A DNA stretch of 57,566 bases from Clostridia bacterium (GCA_030625885.1 DAOUPZ010000024.1:1-57566); one strand, 5' to 3'. Positions 1-9,823 are shown, counted from the first letter of the stretch. Notes: generated by a model from the letters alone, not told the origin. A program made the numbers and translations.

Positions 1-1376
1 GACACATTTACAATACCATTGGCATCAATATTAAACGTTACTTCAATTTGAGGAACACCGCGTGGTGCTGGTGGAATACCTGTCAGTTGGAAACGACCCA
101 GGGTTTTATTATCCCCAGCCATTGATCTTTCCCCTTGGAGAACATGTATATCTACTGCTGTCTGACCATCTGCTGCCGTTGAAAAGACCTGACTTTTCGA
201 TGTCGGTATCGTTGTATTTCTTTCAATCAACTTCGTAGACACGCCACCTAAAGTTTCAATCCCTAATGATAACGGTGTGACATCCAATAGCAAAATTTCA
301 TCTTTTACTTCACCGGATAATTTCCCTGCTTGAACAGCTGCACCTAATGCAACACATTCATCCGGATTGATGCCTTTAAATGGATCTTTATCTGTGATTT
401 TTTTAACTGCTTCTTGAACAGCAGGAATCCGAGTAGACCCCCCCACCAAAATGACTTTTTCAATATCTTTAGGGCTTAAATCGGCATCTTTCAAAGCCTG
501 TCGTAAAGGTCCCATTGTTTTCTCTACTAAATCAGCAGTTAATTCGTCAAATTTTGCCCGCGTTAATGTTATATCCATATGTTTAGGCCCGGAAGCATCT
601 GCTGTAATAAACGGCAAATTAATATTCGTACTAACAACGCTGGAAAGTTCAATTTTTGCTTTTTCAGCTGCTTCTTTTAACCGTTGCATTGCCATTTTGT
701 CTTTCTTTAAATCAATACCCTGATCCTTCTTAAATTCTTCCACCATATGATTCATAACACGCTCATCAAAATCGTCGCCACCCAACTGATTATTTCCGCT
801 GGTTGCAAGTACTTCTATAACTTTATCACCAATCTCTAATATAGAAACATCAAAAGTTCCGCCGCCTAAATCATATACCATAATCGTTTGTTCCTTATCA
901 TTATCAAACCCATAAGCCAAAGAAGCTGCCGTTGGCTCGTTGATAATCCGTAGTACTTCCAAACCAGCTATTTTGCCAGCATCTTTGGTAGCTTGACGTT
1001 GACTATCATTAAAATAAGCAGGAACAGTAATAACGGCTTTGGTAACTTTTTCCCCCAAATAATTCTCTGCATCTTGCTTTAATTTTTGCAGAATCATAGC
1101 AGAAATTTCTTGAGGTGTATAATTTTTACCCTCAATTTCCACTTTATAATTTGTCCCCATATGTCTTTTGATGGATGTGATTGTTTTGTCAGGATTGGTT
1201 ACAGCCTGACGTTTCGCAACTTGTCCAACCAATCTTTCTCCATCTTTAGAAAATGCGACTACTGAAGGAGTCGTACGATTACCTTCAGCATTAGGAATAA
1301 CCGTTGGATCCCCACCCTCCATCACTGCAACACAAGAATTAGTTGTACCTAAATCAATACCTATTACTTTACTCAT
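1..1376 (-). CDS. dnaK: Molecular chaperone DnaK (Hsp70), N-terminal 458 codons; gene runs off the left edge
   Basis: Reverse-strand reading from the ATG at 1376 gives the canonical Hsp70 opening ([18 protein letters not shown]), the phosphate-2 motif [12 protein letters not shown] and the adenosine motif [13 protein letters not shown], followed by the linker [17 protein letters not shown] and the start of the substrate-binding beta-domain. About 150 residues are missing compared with the usual ~610. DnaK is the cytosolic ATP-dependent folding chaperone working with GrpE and DnaJ. It is the third gene of hrcA-grpE-dnaK, 54 nt after grpE, with a good Shine-Dalgarno (AAGGAGGTAA) before the ATG. 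Expression is expected to follow the CIRCE/HrcA control upstream of hrcA. Confidence 0.97.
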   Translation of the reverse strand, partial: MSKVIGIDLGTTNSCVAVMEGGDPTVIPNAEGNRTTPSVVAFSKDGERLVGQVAKRQAVTNPDKTITSIKRHMGTNYKVEIEGKNYTPQEISAMILQKLKQDAENYLGEKVTKAVITVPAYFNDSQRQATKDAGKIAGLEVLRIINEPTAASLAYGFDNDKEQTIMVYDLGGGTFDVSILEIGDKVIEVLATSGNNQLGGDDFDERVMNHMVEEFKKDQGIDLKKDKMAMQRLKEAAEKAKIELSSVVSTNINLPFITADASGPKHMDITLTRAKFDELTADLVEKTMGPLRQALKDADLSPKDIEKVILVGGSTRIPAVQEAVKKITDKDPFKGINPDECVALGAAVQAGKLSGEVKDEILLLDVTPLSLGIETLGGVSTKLIERNTTIPTSKSQVFSTAADGQTAVDIHVLQGERSMAGDNKTLGRFQLTGIPPAPRGVPQIEVTFNIDANGIVNV

Positions 1377-1430
1377 TGTTTTTACCTCCTTAATGGTTAT
1401 ATAATATTAATTCAATGAAATGAATTCTCA

Positions 1431-2000
1431 TTACTTTGCTACGGTTACCTTGGTAGGACGAATCACTTTTGACTTCAAAGTATAGCCCTTTTGAAATTCA
1501 TCTACCACTTGATTAGATTCTACCTCATCTTTTTCAACTTGCATCATCGCTTCATGTTTATTAATATCAAACGGTTCCCCTACAGCTGAAATAGCTTCTA
1601 GTCCTTCTCCTGTTAAAATATCCATTAATTGTCGAAAAACCATTTGCATGCCCTCTTTTAAAACCTGCTTCGTGGATTCTTCATTCTCAAAAGCTTGTAA
1701 TGCGCGTTCAAAGTTATCAATAACAGGTAGGATTCCACAAATAAGTGTTTCTTTAGTCATCTGTCCAATTTGTTGTTTTTCCTTTTGCGAACGCCTTCTT
1801 AGATTGTCATAATCAGCTTGTAGTCGTTGCAACCGTATTATGTACTTCTCAACTTCTTCATTTTCAATCACTGCTTTCGCGTCTTCTACAATTTTATCAG
1901 CATTTTCTGTCGTCTCTACCTGTTCTTCGTTTAGAAGTACATCATCTTGCTTAATTTCCTCCTCAATATTCGTTTGACCCTCTGCTTCTTTTTCACACAT
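1431..2000 (-). CDS. grpE: Nucleotide exchange factor GrpE
   Basis: 189 residues, typical GrpE length. An acidic disordered N-terminus (about residues 1-50) is followed by the long dimerisation coiled coil (RLQADYDNLRRRSQKE) and the C-terminal beta-domain with the family signature near VGEPFDINKHEAMMQVE. GrpE dimers release ADP from DnaK and reset the chaperone cycle. The gene lies between hrcA (58 nt upstream) and dnaK (54 nt downstream) in the CIRCE-controlled operon. The ATG at 2000 is preceded by AGGTGATAAA. Confidence 0.97.
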   Translation of the reverse strand: MCEKEAEGQTNIEEEIKQDDVLLNEEQVETTENADKIVEDAKAVIENEEVEKYIIRLQRLQADYDNLRRRSQKEKQQIGQMTKETLICGILPVIDNFERALQAFENEESTKQVLKEGMQMVFRQLMDILTGEGLEAISAVGEPFDINKHEAMMQVEKDEVESNQVVDEFQKGYTLKSKVIRPTKVTVAK

Positions 2001-2058
2001 TTTATCACCTGCTTTATTATTTTATGCTAATTTAATACAACACTAACATTACATTTGA

Positions 2059-3090
2059 TCAATTTAAAATATTTTTAAGGATATTCTCTATATTCGTAGA
2101 AATATAATCTACCACCGCTACCACCTTATCATATTCCATTCGGGTAGGGCCTAATACACCTATTTTCCCGATTAATTGTCCATTTAAATGATAAGTTGCA
2201 GTAACTAAACTACAATCTTGTATAGGGAGACTTTCGTTTTCGCTGCCAATTGAAATAATCACTTTATTAGTTTGTTCCCGATCTAACAAACAAGCCATTA
2301 AATGTTCTTCTTCCAAAAACCTAATGATTTTTTTTACTTTTTCGCGGTCTTTAAACTCTGGAATATCTAAAATGTTAGAGGTTCCTCCAAGATATATCTT
2401 TTCTGTACAAAAACTATTTTCTTCAATCCCCTTCATGATATTCTGCATAATAATAGCCGCTTGTTGTTCTACAATTTCCTGATCCAAAATTGAAATTAAA
2501 TAGCGTTCTATCTCTTCAAGAGACATTCCTTTAAAATATTTGTTCAATAAGACAGAAATTTCGTCTAGTTTCTCTTCTTTTATACCAAAAGGAAACTCCA
2601 AAATCTTTTTTTCTATGGTACCCAGTTCAGTTATTAATACCAATAAGACGCGAAATCCATCTAATGATACCAGATGTCCATGGATATATTTATTGGTTTT
2701 CATATGTGGATGAGACACCATGGAGGTATAGGGGATAATGTGAGAGATAATCTTAGCCGTTTGTTGAACGATATTATCAATCTCATCTAATGCCTGCTGA
2801 TAACCTGTGTTGATATAATTCCTTTCTTTCTGTGTTAAGCTTTTAATCGGCATCAATTGATCAACATAAAACCGATATCCTTTTTGCGTAGGTGTACGAC
2901 CAGCAGACGTATGCGGTTGTTCTAAATACCCCATTTCCTCTAGATCGGACATTTCATTCCGAACAGTGGCAGCGCTGATACCTAAATTATAACTTTTTGC
3001 TATGGTTCGTGAACTTACTGGTTCAGCCTTATTAATGAAATCCTTGATAATAATCTCCAGTATTTTTCCTTGTCTACTGGTTAATTTCAC
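2059..3090 (-). CDS. hrcA: Heat-inducible transcription repressor HrcA
   Basis: 343 residues from a GTG start at 3088-3090 (MKLTSRQGKILEIII). An upstream in-frame GTG at 3123 would place the start inside the CIRCE operator. The chosen GTG has its own Shine-Dalgarno, AGAGGTG, at correct spacing, so the shorter form is preferred. An N-terminal winged-helix DNA-binding domain (SAATVRNEMSDLEEMGYL, recognition helix) is followed by the GAF-like/dimerisation HrcA domain. HrcA binds CIRCE and represses the hrcA-grpE-dnaK operon. GroEL normally keeps it active, so heat titrates GroEL and induces the operon. First gene of the operon. Confidence 0.95.
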   Translation of the reverse strand: MKLTSRQGKILEIIIKDFINKAEPVSSRTIAKSYNLGISAATVRNEMSDLEEMGYLEQPHTSAGRTPTQKGYRFYVDQLMPIKSLTQKERNYINTGYQQALDEIDNIVQQTAKIISHIIPYTSMVSHPHMKTNKYIHGHLVSLDGFRVLLVLITELGTIEKKILEFPFGIKEEKLDEISVLLNKYFKGMSLEEIERYLISILDQEIVEQQAAIIMQNIMKGIEENSFCTEKIYLGGTSNILDIPEFKDREKVKKIIRFLEEEHLMACLLDREQTNKVIISIGSENESLPIQDCSLVTATYHLNGQLIGKIGVLGPTRMEYDKVVAVVDYISTNIENILKNILN

Positions 3091-3116
3091 CGGCTTCACC
3101 TCTTTTCTATATCTTA

Positions 3117-3143
3117 TTAGCACTCTCTCTCGATGAGTGCTAA
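3117..3143. promoter_or_regulatory. CIRCE operator (HrcA-binding site)
   Basis: Perfect 9-bp inverted repeat with 9-nt spacer, TTAGCACTC-N9-GAGTGCTAA, identical to the CIRCE consensus. It sits between the -10 box (3157-3162) and the hrcA ribosome-binding site, in the 5' UTR, where HrcA binding blocks transcription and may also form a hairpin in the mRNA. Confidence 0.98.
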
Positions 3144-3156
3144 TATTCTTAATAAA

Positions 3157-3185
3157 AAAATACCATCACTTCATCTATTTGTCAA
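3157..3185 (-). promoter_or_regulatory. Sigma-A promoter of hrcA-grpE-dnaK
   Basis: On the minus strand: TTGACA (3180-3185), 17-nt spacer, TATTTT (3157-3162). The -35 is perfect and the -10 matches 5 of 6. Transcription should start near 3150, directly before the CIRCE at 3117-3143. Confidence 0.85.
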
Positions 3186-3263
3186 GACATAAATAGCAAA
3201 GAATATGTTTATCTTATATTGATGGATGTTTTATTCAAAATAAATTGCAATAAGTAGAAACTG

Positions 3264-3313
3264 GTAAAAGGTTGAAGGTAAAAGATTTTTAACTTTTACT
3301 TTCTACCTTTTAC
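3264..3313. repeat. Heptad-armed inverted repeat, copy A
   Basis: Two 21-nt arms around an 8-nt loop, 19 of 21 positions complementary. Each arm is three 7-nt units: GGTAAAA/GGTTGAA/GGTAAAA on the left, CTTTTAC/TTTCTAC/CTTTTAC on the right, followed by GTCTTT. Lies between hemW and the hrcA promoter. Same architecture as the elements at 31700, 37846, 39118 and 57186 although the sequences differ. Confidence 0.7.
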
Positions 3314-3326
3314 GTCTTTGGGGTTA

Positions 3327-4475
3327 CTACAACAAAAACTTTTCAAATACACAATTGCCTAACAATACACCTCTAGACGTCAGGTGTAAAAGTCCTTCCT
3401 CTTCTACCAGCAATCCCCATGTTTTTAAATCATTTATTACATCACCGTATACCCTTTCAATATTCAGTGCAAAACGATTATAAAAATATTCTCGACTAAT
3501 ACCATGGCGCATACGCAAGTGCATAATCATCGTTTCGGTCATTTCTGTATTGATATCAATATGCTCGTGCTTTTCTACAGGTGATTGTTCATTTTCCATA
3601 CACTTAATATAATCTTCCAATCCTTCTTTATTCTCCCAACGGGTCCCTCCCAGAAAAGACCATGCTCCGGCTCCGAACCCTATATACCCTTCGTTTCGCC
3701 AATAAATTTGGTTATGTACGCATTCGTACCCCGGTTTTGCAAAGTTGGAAATTTCATAATGATTATAACCTGATACTTTTAGGTAATCCATCGCCCATTC
3801 AAACATTTCCGCCTGCTCGTCATCACAAGGTAATGTAATCTTCCCCTGTTCCCGCCATTGGTGCAATGGCGTACCCGGTTCTACTTTTAAACCGTATACC
3901 GATAAATGTTCCGGCTCTAATGATACGGCTTGCTTAATCGTCTCCTGGAAATGATGTATATTCTGCTCTGGTAATCCAAACATTAAATCCAAATTAACAT
4001 TTTGATATCCTACTTCGCGAGCCATCTTGTAACTTTCCTGAACTATCTTAACCGTGTGAATTCTACCAATCTTTTTTAAAAATGAGTCATGAAAATCCTG
4101 CACCCCAAAGCTTAATCTATTCACACCGGTTTCACGCAATATGCCTAAATTATGTCGATCCACTGTCCCTGGATTACACTCTATGGTAATCTCTGCCTGG
4201 TCCAATACATTAAAATTTGTATGACAAATCTGCAACATGCCTTTCAGGCTTTCCCCTGAAAGGCATGTTGGCGTGCCACCTCCCAAAAAAATGGTAGCTA
4301 TATCATTAGAAAAATCCCCAGGTTTTTCAATTTCTTGCTTAACCGCGCTGACATAACGTTTCTTGATTTCTTTGCTTTGAACCTCATAAGAATTAAATGC
4401 ACAATAAGCACACTTCCGAACACAGAATGGAATATGTATATATATCCCTAATGATTCATTCATCTTTATCCACAC
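3327..4475 (-). CDS. hemW: Heme chaperone HemW-like radical SAM protein (formerly HemN-like)
   Basis: 382 residues. Radical SAM CxxxCxxC cluster motif in YIHIPFCVRKCAYCAF near the N-terminus, glycine-rich SAM motif IFLGGGTPTCL, and the HemN C-terminal domain (MRHGISREYF). HemW binds heme and is thought to deliver it to respiratory enzymes; it lacks coproporphyrinogen oxidase activity. Start is ambiguous: GTG at 4475 or the ATG four codons later (MNESLGIYIHIP); neither has a strong Shine-Dalgarno. The gene follows lepA by 3 nt, the conserved lepA-hemW-hrcA order, and may be cotranscribed with it. Confidence 0.93.
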   Translation of the reverse strand: MWIKMNESLGIYIHIPFCVRKCAYCAFNSYEVQSKEIKKRYVSAVKQEIEKPGDFSNDIATIFLGGGTPTCLSGESLKGMLQICHTNFNVLDQAEITIECNPGTVDRHNLGILRETGVNRLSFGVQDFHDSFLKKIGRIHTVKIVQESYKMAREVGYQNVNLDLMFGLPEQNIHHFQETIKQAVSLEPEHLSVYGLKVEPGTPLHQWREQGKITLPCDDEQAEMFEWAMDYLKVSGYNHYEISNFAKPGYECVHNQIYWRNEGYIGFGAGAWSFLGGTRWENKEGLEDYIKCMENEQSPVEKHEHIDINTEMTETMIMHLRMRHGISREYFYNRFALNIERVYGDVINDLKTWGLLVEEEGLLHLTSRGVLLGNCVFEKFLL

Positions 4476-4478
4476 TTT

Positions 4479-6293
4479 CTAATCCATCTTTAACACAGCC
4501 ATAAATGCTTCCTGCGGAATTTCCACTGACCCAACTTGCTTCATTCGTTTCTTTCCTTCTTTTTGCTTTTCTAATAATTTGCGCTTACGGGTAATATCTC
4601 CTCCATAACATTTTGCTAATACATTTTTGCGCAATGCTCTTACTGTTTCCCGGGCAATCACTTTATTGCCTACTGCTGCTTGAATAGGTACTTCAAACAT
4701 TTGTCGCGGAATAATATTTTTTAATTTTTCTACCATTATGCGTCCCCTATTATAGGCGCTATCTCTAAAAACAATAAACGATAAAGCATCTACTACTTCT
4801 GCATTGAGAAGAATATCAAGCTTAACAAGATCAGATTCTTTATAATCTGTCATTTCATAGTCAAAAGAAGCATAACCGCGAGTACGTGATTTCAATTGAT
4901 CATAAAAATCATAAATAATCTCTGCAAGCGGTAATTCATAAGATAATGTAACCCTTTTTTCATCCAAATATTCCATGTTAATGAAAGTGCCGCGTCTTTC
5001 TTGGCAAAGTTCCATGATCGCACCTACAAAATCCTGAGGAACAATAATGTTTGCTTTAATATACGGTTCAAATGTTTTAGAAATCGAATCAGGGTTAGGA
5101 AAATTAGTAGGATTTGAGATATTTACGATTTCCCCATTTGTTTTAACGATCCGATAAATAACACTAGGTGCCGTCGTAATCAAATTTAATTCATATTCAC
5201 GTTCCAAACGTTCTTGAATGATTTCCATATGTAAAAGACCTAAAAATCCACAACGAAAGCCAAACCCTAACGCAACTGATGTTTCCGGTTCATAAAAAAT
5301 AGCAGCATCATTCAGCTTTAATTTTTCCAAAGCATCCCGTAAGTCTTCGTAGTCACCCCCATCAACTGGGTAAAGACCACAGTAAACAACAGATTGAACT
5401 TCTTTGTATCCTGGCAAAGACGCTTCTGCTGGCCGGCTGGCATCTGTGATCGTATCCCCGACGCGGGTATCTTTTACGTTCTTAATGGCAGCTGCAACAT
5501 ATCCAACATCTCCAGGAGTTAGGGATTTAACTGATTTTAATGCAGGATAAAAAGCCCCCACTTCAGTGACCTCAAATACTTTCCCGGAAGCCATCATTTT
5601 TATATTCGTCCCCACATTTAAGGTGCCATTCATAATACGAACATTTGCAATAACCCCTTTATAAGGATCAAAATACGAATCAAAAATAAGCGCTTGTAAT
5701 GGGTCTTTTTCTTCCCCTTGCGGTACAGGTATTTTTTCAACAACAGCTTCCAATACTTCTTTTATGCCTATGCCTTCTTTAGCACTGACTAATAAGACAT
5801 CCTCACAATCCAATCCGATTAAATCTTCAATTTCTTTCTTAACCATAGGGACATCGGAACTGGGCAAATCAATCTTATTAATGACAGGAATAATTTCTAG
5901 ATCATGCTCTAAAGCCAAATACACATTAGCCAATGTTTGCGCTTCTACCCCCTGAGTAGCGTCCACAACCAGCAAAGCCCCCTCACAGGCTGCCAGACTT
6001 CGAGAAACTTCATAAGTAAAATCAACATGACCAGGCGTATCAATCAAGTTTAATTCATATGCTTCTCCATTATCTGCTTGATAATTAAGACGTACTGCCT
6101 GTGCTTTAATCGTAATTCCTCGCTCACGCTCTAAATCCATAGAATCTAAAAATTGTTCTTTAATATCTCTTTGAGAGATTGAACCTGTATATTCTAATAA
6201 CCGATCTGCCAATGTTGATTTACCATGGTCAATATGTGCAATAATACAAAAATTGCGAATATGTGTTTGTTTTACTTTTTTAATTTGAGTCAT
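4479..6293 (-). CDS. lepA: Elongation factor 4 (back-translocating GTPase LepA)
   Basis: 604 residues, standard EF4 length. G1 motif [14 protein letters not shown], switch [11 protein letters not shown]4 NKIDLP, then domains II, III and V and the LepA-specific C-terminal domain rich in basic residues ([18 protein letters not shown]). Binds the ribosome under ionic stress and promotes back-translocation or assembly. TGGAGGAATTATTATAC precedes the ATG. Upstream neighbour is the yqxA-position gene, separated by a terminator. Confidence 0.98.
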   Translation of the reverse strand: MTQIKKVKQTHIRNFCIIAHIDHGKSTLADRLLEYTGSISQRDIKEQFLDSMDLERERGITIKAQAVRLNYQADNGEAYELNLIDTPGHVDFTYEVSRSLAACEGALLVVDATQGVEAQTLANVYLALEHDLEIIPVINKIDLPSSDVPMVKKEIEDLIGLDCEDVLLVSAKEGIGIKEVLEAVVEKIPVPQGEEKDPLQALIFDSYFDPYKGVIANVRIMNGTLNVGTNIKMMASGKVFEVTEVGAFYPALKSVKSLTPGDVGYVAAAIKNVKDTRVGDTITDASRPAEASLPGYKEVQSVVYCGLYPVDGGDYEDLRDALEKLKLNDAAIFYEPETSVALGFGFRCGFLGLLHMEIIQERLEREYELNLITTAPSVIYRIVKTNGEIVNISNPTNFPNPDSISKTFEPYIKANIIVPQDFVGAIMELCQERRGTFINMEYLDEKRVTLSYELPLAEIIYDFYDQLKSRTRGYASFDYEMTDYKESDLVKLDILLNAEVVDALSFIVFRDSAYNRGRIMVEKLKNIIPRQMFEVPIQAAVGNKVIARETVRALRKNVLAKCYGGDITRKRKLLEKQKEGKKRMKQVGSVEIPQEAFMAVLKMD

Positions 6294-6402
6294 AGTATAA
6301 TAATTCCTCCATTATTATTTAATCATAGTCATTATTTCTTTCATCTATCCAACATCTGTCTATCTTATCTATTTTATATGATTATTTTTTTGATTACAAG
6401 AG

Positions 6403-6430
6403 CAAGAAAAACAGCATACGCTGTTTTTGT
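6403..6430 (-). terminator. Rho-independent terminator of the spoIIP/yqxA-position unit
   Basis: Stem AAAAACAGC / GCTGTTTTT with a 4-nt loop, just after the stop at 6441 on the minus strand and followed by TTTTTCTT. Confidence 0.7.
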
Positions 6431-6440
6431 AAATTTTTAT

Positions 6441-6785
6441 TTATTTTTTCACACCTTTCAAGCGAAACATATGATCAAAAACCATGGCATCTTTATTAAA
6501 TTGAAGGGTTACTCTTCCATCCCTTATCTTCATTCTTCCAACACTTAATAGCTGTCTTATATTAAGTACTTTGCCTAAAAAAGATATTTGGTAATTCCCT
6601 GGTTCAATCATTTCAAAACTCAATGCATGACCATCATACTGATAATTTGTTAAATCATTAATTCCCTTTTCCGCCCCAGTTATGCCTACAATCAATAAAA
6701 GAAGTATAACAATAATCCCTTTCCAAATAAAGATGAAATCACTCAAATAATCCTTATTATTTATTTTTCTTACCCATTTTAGCAT
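6441..6785 (-). CDS. Single-pass membrane protein at the yqxA position
   Basis: 114 residues from the ATG at 6785, which has AGGAG nine bases upstream; an earlier ATG at 6794 overlaps that Shine-Dalgarno. One N-terminal transmembrane segment (about residues 19-37, IFIWKGIIVILLLLIVGITG) is followed by a ~75-residue extracytoplasmic part ending in LQFNKDAMVFDHMFRLKG. Position between spoIIP and lepA equals that of B. subtilis yqxA (DUF3679), but I cannot confirm homology from sequence alone. Probably cotranscribed with spoIIP (48 nt gap), so a sporulation role is plausible but inferred. Confidence 0.75.
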   Translation of the reverse strand: MLKWVRKINNKDYLSDFIFIWKGIIVILLLLIVGITGAEKGINDLTNYQYDGHALSFEMIEPGNYQISFLGKVLNIRQLLSVGRMKIRDGRVTLQFNKDAMVFDHMFRLKGVKK

Positions 6786-6832
6786 GATCATCATCTCCTA
6801 TTCTTATCATTTCAGAATAAGAGAAAATTATG

Positions 6833-8047
6833 CTATGATTCAGGTATTTCTTGCAAAACTGCCTCTATAATATTAGCCAAAGCATCTGCGGATCTCTCTG
6901 CTTCTTCAATCTTATTCTCATGCCCACCCACTTCAAAAATCAAAGTATGCTCAAAAAAGTGCTGATTATATCGTCCTTTACCAATTATAATTCCTCGGGA
7001 TAATCCAGGATAAAGCACCTCCATCTTTGCTACAATCTGTTCTGCAAATGCATAATTTTTCTTCCAGTTGGGATGCTCTAAACCTAGTTTATCCGTCCCA
7101 ATAACGATCGCTACCTTAGCAAAGTCTTCCCCTTTTAATTTCACAGTTGCTGTATCTTTTGACAAAGAATCCCGATGTAAATCAATCAGCATTTCAAGCG
7201 AAGGATATTTATTGACCATCTCTTTTACTGTATAAATTGACTTTCCATAAGCTTTCATGAACTCGGGATAATCATGGATCTCTCCGGAATGTACCGTTTC
7301 AATTCCTTTTTTCTCCAATGCGTTTTTTAGAGTTTCACCTACTTTATAGACGTCACCATTTTGTCCCGCTGCATGCGTCATGGCTGAAGTTGGCACGTAG
7401 CATTCCGAATTATGCGTATGATAGATCCCTACCAACGGCTTCCCTTTTGGTAATTCCCGTTTTGGTAATTTTTTTTCAGATAGGCCTCTTTCTTTTGCTG
7501 CATTCTTTAAACGATCCCATAAACTGACTTCATGGCTTCGGCTGGATTGTTCCATTTCCTTACGAATTTCTCGAGGTAATTTGTGTTTAATAACATCGAA
7601 TTCTACATCCGCTGCCGTCATAATAGGCATCTCTGATTTCAAAAAAGTATGAGGCTTTGTAAGTTGTACATTCATCATACAATAAACCGTATTATTTAAT
7701 ATATCTGATGTTGTTCCAAAAGCACCTCGATATACCCTGTCTTTTGAACAAAGCAATGGAATCGATTCATTTAAAATGGCACGATAAAACTCTGATTCAT
7801 TATGGAAAGAATTGAACATTGACTTACGTTCAACCATTTTTTGATTATCAACTTGTCCTCCCAGCCCTCCCATAACTGGAACCGCTTCGAAATCTTCTGC
7901 AGAATTTCTTAATAGTATTGTAAAACTCAAAACAATACATATTAATATAATATTAAAAATAAAAATACTAATAATGGTTCTTCCACATACATAAACGCAA
8001 GGCACTTTAGCGCCTTTTTGCTGCAAATAGTTCAAAAATCGAATCAT
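6833..8047 (-). CDS. spoIIP: Stage II sporulation protein P (peptidoglycan amidase/endopeptidase of engulfment)
   Basis: 404 residues from the ATG at 8047, preceded by TTAGGAGGGG; an upstream in-frame GTG-type start at 8077 lacks such a site. N-terminal transmembrane helix (IISIFIFNIILICIVLSFTI), linker, then the SpoIIP zinc-amidase fold with VGIYHTHNSECYVP (metal-ligand His and Glu), LIDLHRDS (second His region) and IFEVGGHENK (catalytic Glu). SpoIIP, with SpoIID and SpoIIM, degrades septal peptidoglycan during forespore engulfment. The neighbourhood keeps the gpr/spoIIP/yqxA/lepA order of Bacillus, though holA and rpsT lie between gpr and spoIIP here. Confidence 0.95.
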   Translation of the reverse strand: MIRFLNYLQQKGAKVPCVYVCGRTIISIFIFNIILICIVLSFTILLRNSAEDFEAVPVMGGLGGQVDNQKMVERKSMFNSFHNESEFYRAILNESIPLLCSKDRVYRGAFGTTSDILNNTVYCMMNVQLTKPHTFLKSEMPIMTAADVEFDVIKHKLPREIRKEMEQSSRSHEVSLWDRLKNAAKERGLSEKKLPKRELPKGKPLVGIYHTHNSECYVPTSAMTHAAGQNGDVYKVGETLKNALEKKGIETVHSGEIHDYPEFMKAYGKSIYTVKEMVNKYPSLEMLIDLHRDSLSKDTATVKLKGEDFAKVAIVIGTDKLGLEHPNWKKNYAFAEQIVAKMEVLYPGLSRGIIIGKGRYNQHFFEHTLIFEVGGHENKIEEAERSADALANIIEAVLQEIPES

Positions 8048-8136
8048 TAAGCATTCCCCTCCTAAGTAAAAAACCATCTATTCTTCCCTTCTATACTCAT
8101 ATGCAATAAAAAAATAATTTATACCTATAGTTAACC

Positions 8137-8165
8137 TTGCATTTTTTAAAAACACATGATACAAT
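8137..8165 (+). promoter_or_regulatory. Probable promoter of rpsT
   Basis: TTGCAT (8137-8142), 17-nt spacer, TACAAT (8160-8165). The -10 matches 5 of 6, the -35 only the TTG. A ~60-nt leader precedes rpsT. Confidence 0.45.
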
Positions 8166-8231
8166 TATTTCATTGTGTAAGTATATATTGAAATAATATA
8201 TTAATGTTCTTTTCAAGGAGGTGAAAATCCC

Positions 8232-8504
8232 ATGCCTAACATAAAATCACAGATTAAACGTGTTAAAACTTCCCAAGCACAAAACCGTGTAAACGTTGCT
8301 GCTCGTTCAGCTTTAAAAACAGCTGTTAAAAACTTTGAAGTTGCTGTAGAGAACAACAATGTTGAAAGTGCTAAAGTAAGCTTACAAAAAGCTATTTGTA
8401 CGCTTGACAAAGCTGTGTCTAAGGGAATTATTCATAAAAATAAAGCATCCCGCAAAAAATCTCGCTTAACAAAAAGGCTTGGTAAATTAATTCAAGTAAG
8501 CTAA
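8232..8504 (+). CDS. rpsT: 30S ribosomal protein S20
   Basis: 90 residues, strongly basic, with the S20 signature MPNIKSQIKRVKTSQAQN and the helical-hairpin tail HKNKASRKKSRLTKRL. S20 binds 16S rRNA early in 30S assembly. Strong Shine-Dalgarno AAGGAGGTGAAAA. A single-gene plus-strand unit, convergent with holA; both share the hairpin at 8510-8540. Confidence 0.98.
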   Translation: MPNIKSQIKRVKTSQAQNRVNVAARSALKTAVKNFEVAVENNNVESAKVSLQKAICTLDKAVSKGIIHKNKASRKKSRLTKRLGKLIQVS

Positions 8505-8509
8505 AAAAG

Positions 8510-8540
8510 ATCCTCAGTGAAATCACTGAGGATTTTTATT
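8510..8540. terminator. Bidirectional terminator between rpsT and holA
   Basis: Perfect 10-bp stem ATCCTCAGTG / CACTGAGGAT with AAAT loop, followed by TTTTTATTTT on the plus strand and CTTTTTT on the minus strand. It serves rpsT, and its distal side abuts the holA stop. Confidence 0.9.
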
Positions 8541-9546
8541 TTCCGTTTAATTCAATGATAAGATTTTCTAAAACAATTTGCGGCTCTAATCCAGTTGATT
8601 TAAGAGCAATATCTGCCTCAAGTAGCAGCTCCATGCCTGAGGATAATTGTGAAAAAGAATAATTATTTGCCTGTTTTAAACATTTACTAATAACAAAAGG
8701 ATGCTGCCCGATAATTGAAGCAATCTCTTTACTTGAATATCCTTGCTTTTGCAGAGACTTACACTGAAAAATCAGGCGCACTTGTCGTGATATCATAAAT
8801 AACAGTTTTAATGGAGGCTCTCCCTGCTCAAGCATATCATGCAATACTTTAAGTGCTTCAGATGTTTTTCCCAAACCCACTGCATCTGTTAGCACAAAGA
8901 TATTATTTTCCATTTTTACAGCAACTAATTCATCAATATCTGCAGCTTGTATTTCCTCTTTATTTCCTATATACGCCACGATCTTCTTAATTTCTGAATC
9001 TAATCGATAAAGATCTAATATTCCTATCCTTTCAATCAAATATTGAGCATTACTTAATAATATTTTTTTTCCCATTATTTCAACTTGATTGGTTATCCAT
9101 TTTTCACACTGCTTCGCTGTAAGCGTTTTAAATTCAAAGATTTTACCACGTTTCTCAATCTCTTTAAATAGCTTCTTCCTTTTATCAATTTTTCCTTCTA
9201 CACTAAACATTAATATCGTCCATGGCGCTGGATTTTGCAAATAATCTAATAATGAAGAAATATCCTGTTCCTTATTTTTCTTATTTTGTGATTTCACTTT
9301 GGATGTTACAGGAATAATGCCTTTATAGTTTTTGACTAGCACAAGACGTTTATCACTCAAAAACGGGTAAGTTTCACACTGTCTAACAATCTCATTCTCA
9401 TCCATGTCTTTATTATCATAAATACTATAATTCATTTCTTTTTCTTGATTCTTAAATCCAATCTCTTTAATGAAGTTCTGAACTGCCTCTTTTAAAAGAA
9501 ATTGTTCTTCTCCGTAAAATAAATAAACTGGTAAAATTTTATTCAT
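8536..9546 (-). CDS. holA: DNA polymerase III subunit delta
   Basis: 336 residues from the ATG at 9546 (MNKILPVYLFYGEEQFLL), with AGAGGG upstream. A TTG ten codons earlier lies inside the preceding terminator and is rejected. N-terminal RecD-like ATPase-related fold (YLFYGEEQFLLKEAV; P-loop degenerate as usual for delta) and helical C-terminal clamp-loader domain with the Firmicute ending RQVRLIFQCKSLQKQGYSSKEIA. Delta opens the beta clamp. Gene order holA-rpsT is conserved in Bacillota. Confidence 0.95.
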   Translation of the reverse strand: MNKILPVYLFYGEEQFLLKEAVQNFIKEIGFKNQEKEMNYSIYDNKDMDENEIVRQCETYPFLSDKRLVLVKNYKGIIPVTSKVKSQNKKNKEQDISSLLDYLQNPAPWTILMFSVEGKIDKRKKLFKEIEKRGKIFEFKTLTAKQCEKWITNQVEIMGKKILLSNAQYLIERIGILDLYRLDSEIKKIVAYIGNKEEIQAADIDELVAVKMENNIFVLTDAVGLGKTSEALKVLHDMLEQGEPPLKLLFMISRQVRLIFQCKSLQKQGYSSKEIASIIGQHPFVISKCLKQANNYSFSQLSSGMELLLEADIALKSTGLEPQIVLENLIIELNGK

Positions 9547-9574
9547 AGCAGGAAATTTACCCTCTTTCCAAAAC

Positions 9575-9612
9575 AAGAAGTCCTACTTATCGGGGTAGGA
9601 CTTCTTATTTTA
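9575..9612 (-). terminator. Terminator after the DUF1858 gene
   Basis: 11-bp stem AAGAAGTCCTA / TAGGACTTCTT with an ~10-nt loop, followed by GTTTTGG on the minus strand, immediately upstream of holA. Confidence 0.75.
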
Positions 9613-9628
9613 ATAAAACATATTTTTT

Positions 9629-9823
9629 CTACTGAGCAACTTCATTAATCTTAGAAATTAAGTCGTTTACATCCACCCCATGAACAGCTGCTGCTTCTTC
9701 AATTGATTCCATCGTTGCACTAGGACACCCTAAACAATGCATACCAATTCCTAAAAATATTTCAGCTGTTAGCGGGTACTGTTTTAGGACTTCGCCAATT
9801 GTCATATCTTTTGTAATTTTCAT
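9629..9823 (-). CDS. DUF1858 (hybrid-cluster-protein-associated redox disulfide) domain protein
   Basis: 64 residues. Family features: MTIGEVLKQYPLTAEIFLGIGMHCLGC with the CLGCPSA dithiol motif, then SIEEAAAVHGVDVNDLISKIN. Members occur in anaerobes as small cytosolic proteins and are presumed to take part in thiol redox or metal chemistry; the function is not established. Monocistronic: own ribosome-binding site (AAAGGAGTTAACTG) and own terminator at 9575. Divergent from gpr. Confidence 0.88.
   Translation of the reverse strand: MKITKDMTIGEVLKQYPLTAEIFLGIGMHCLGCPSATMESIEEAAAVHGVDVNDLISKINEVAQ

Noticed and set aside
3091-3123. Longer HrcA with start at 3123
   Set aside because: That start lies in the CIRCE operator and lacks a ribosome site; the GTG at 3090 has AGAGGTG correctly placed.
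8213-8410. Antisense frame over rpsT
   Set aside because: Entirely mirrors the S20 coding sequence and has no homology features.
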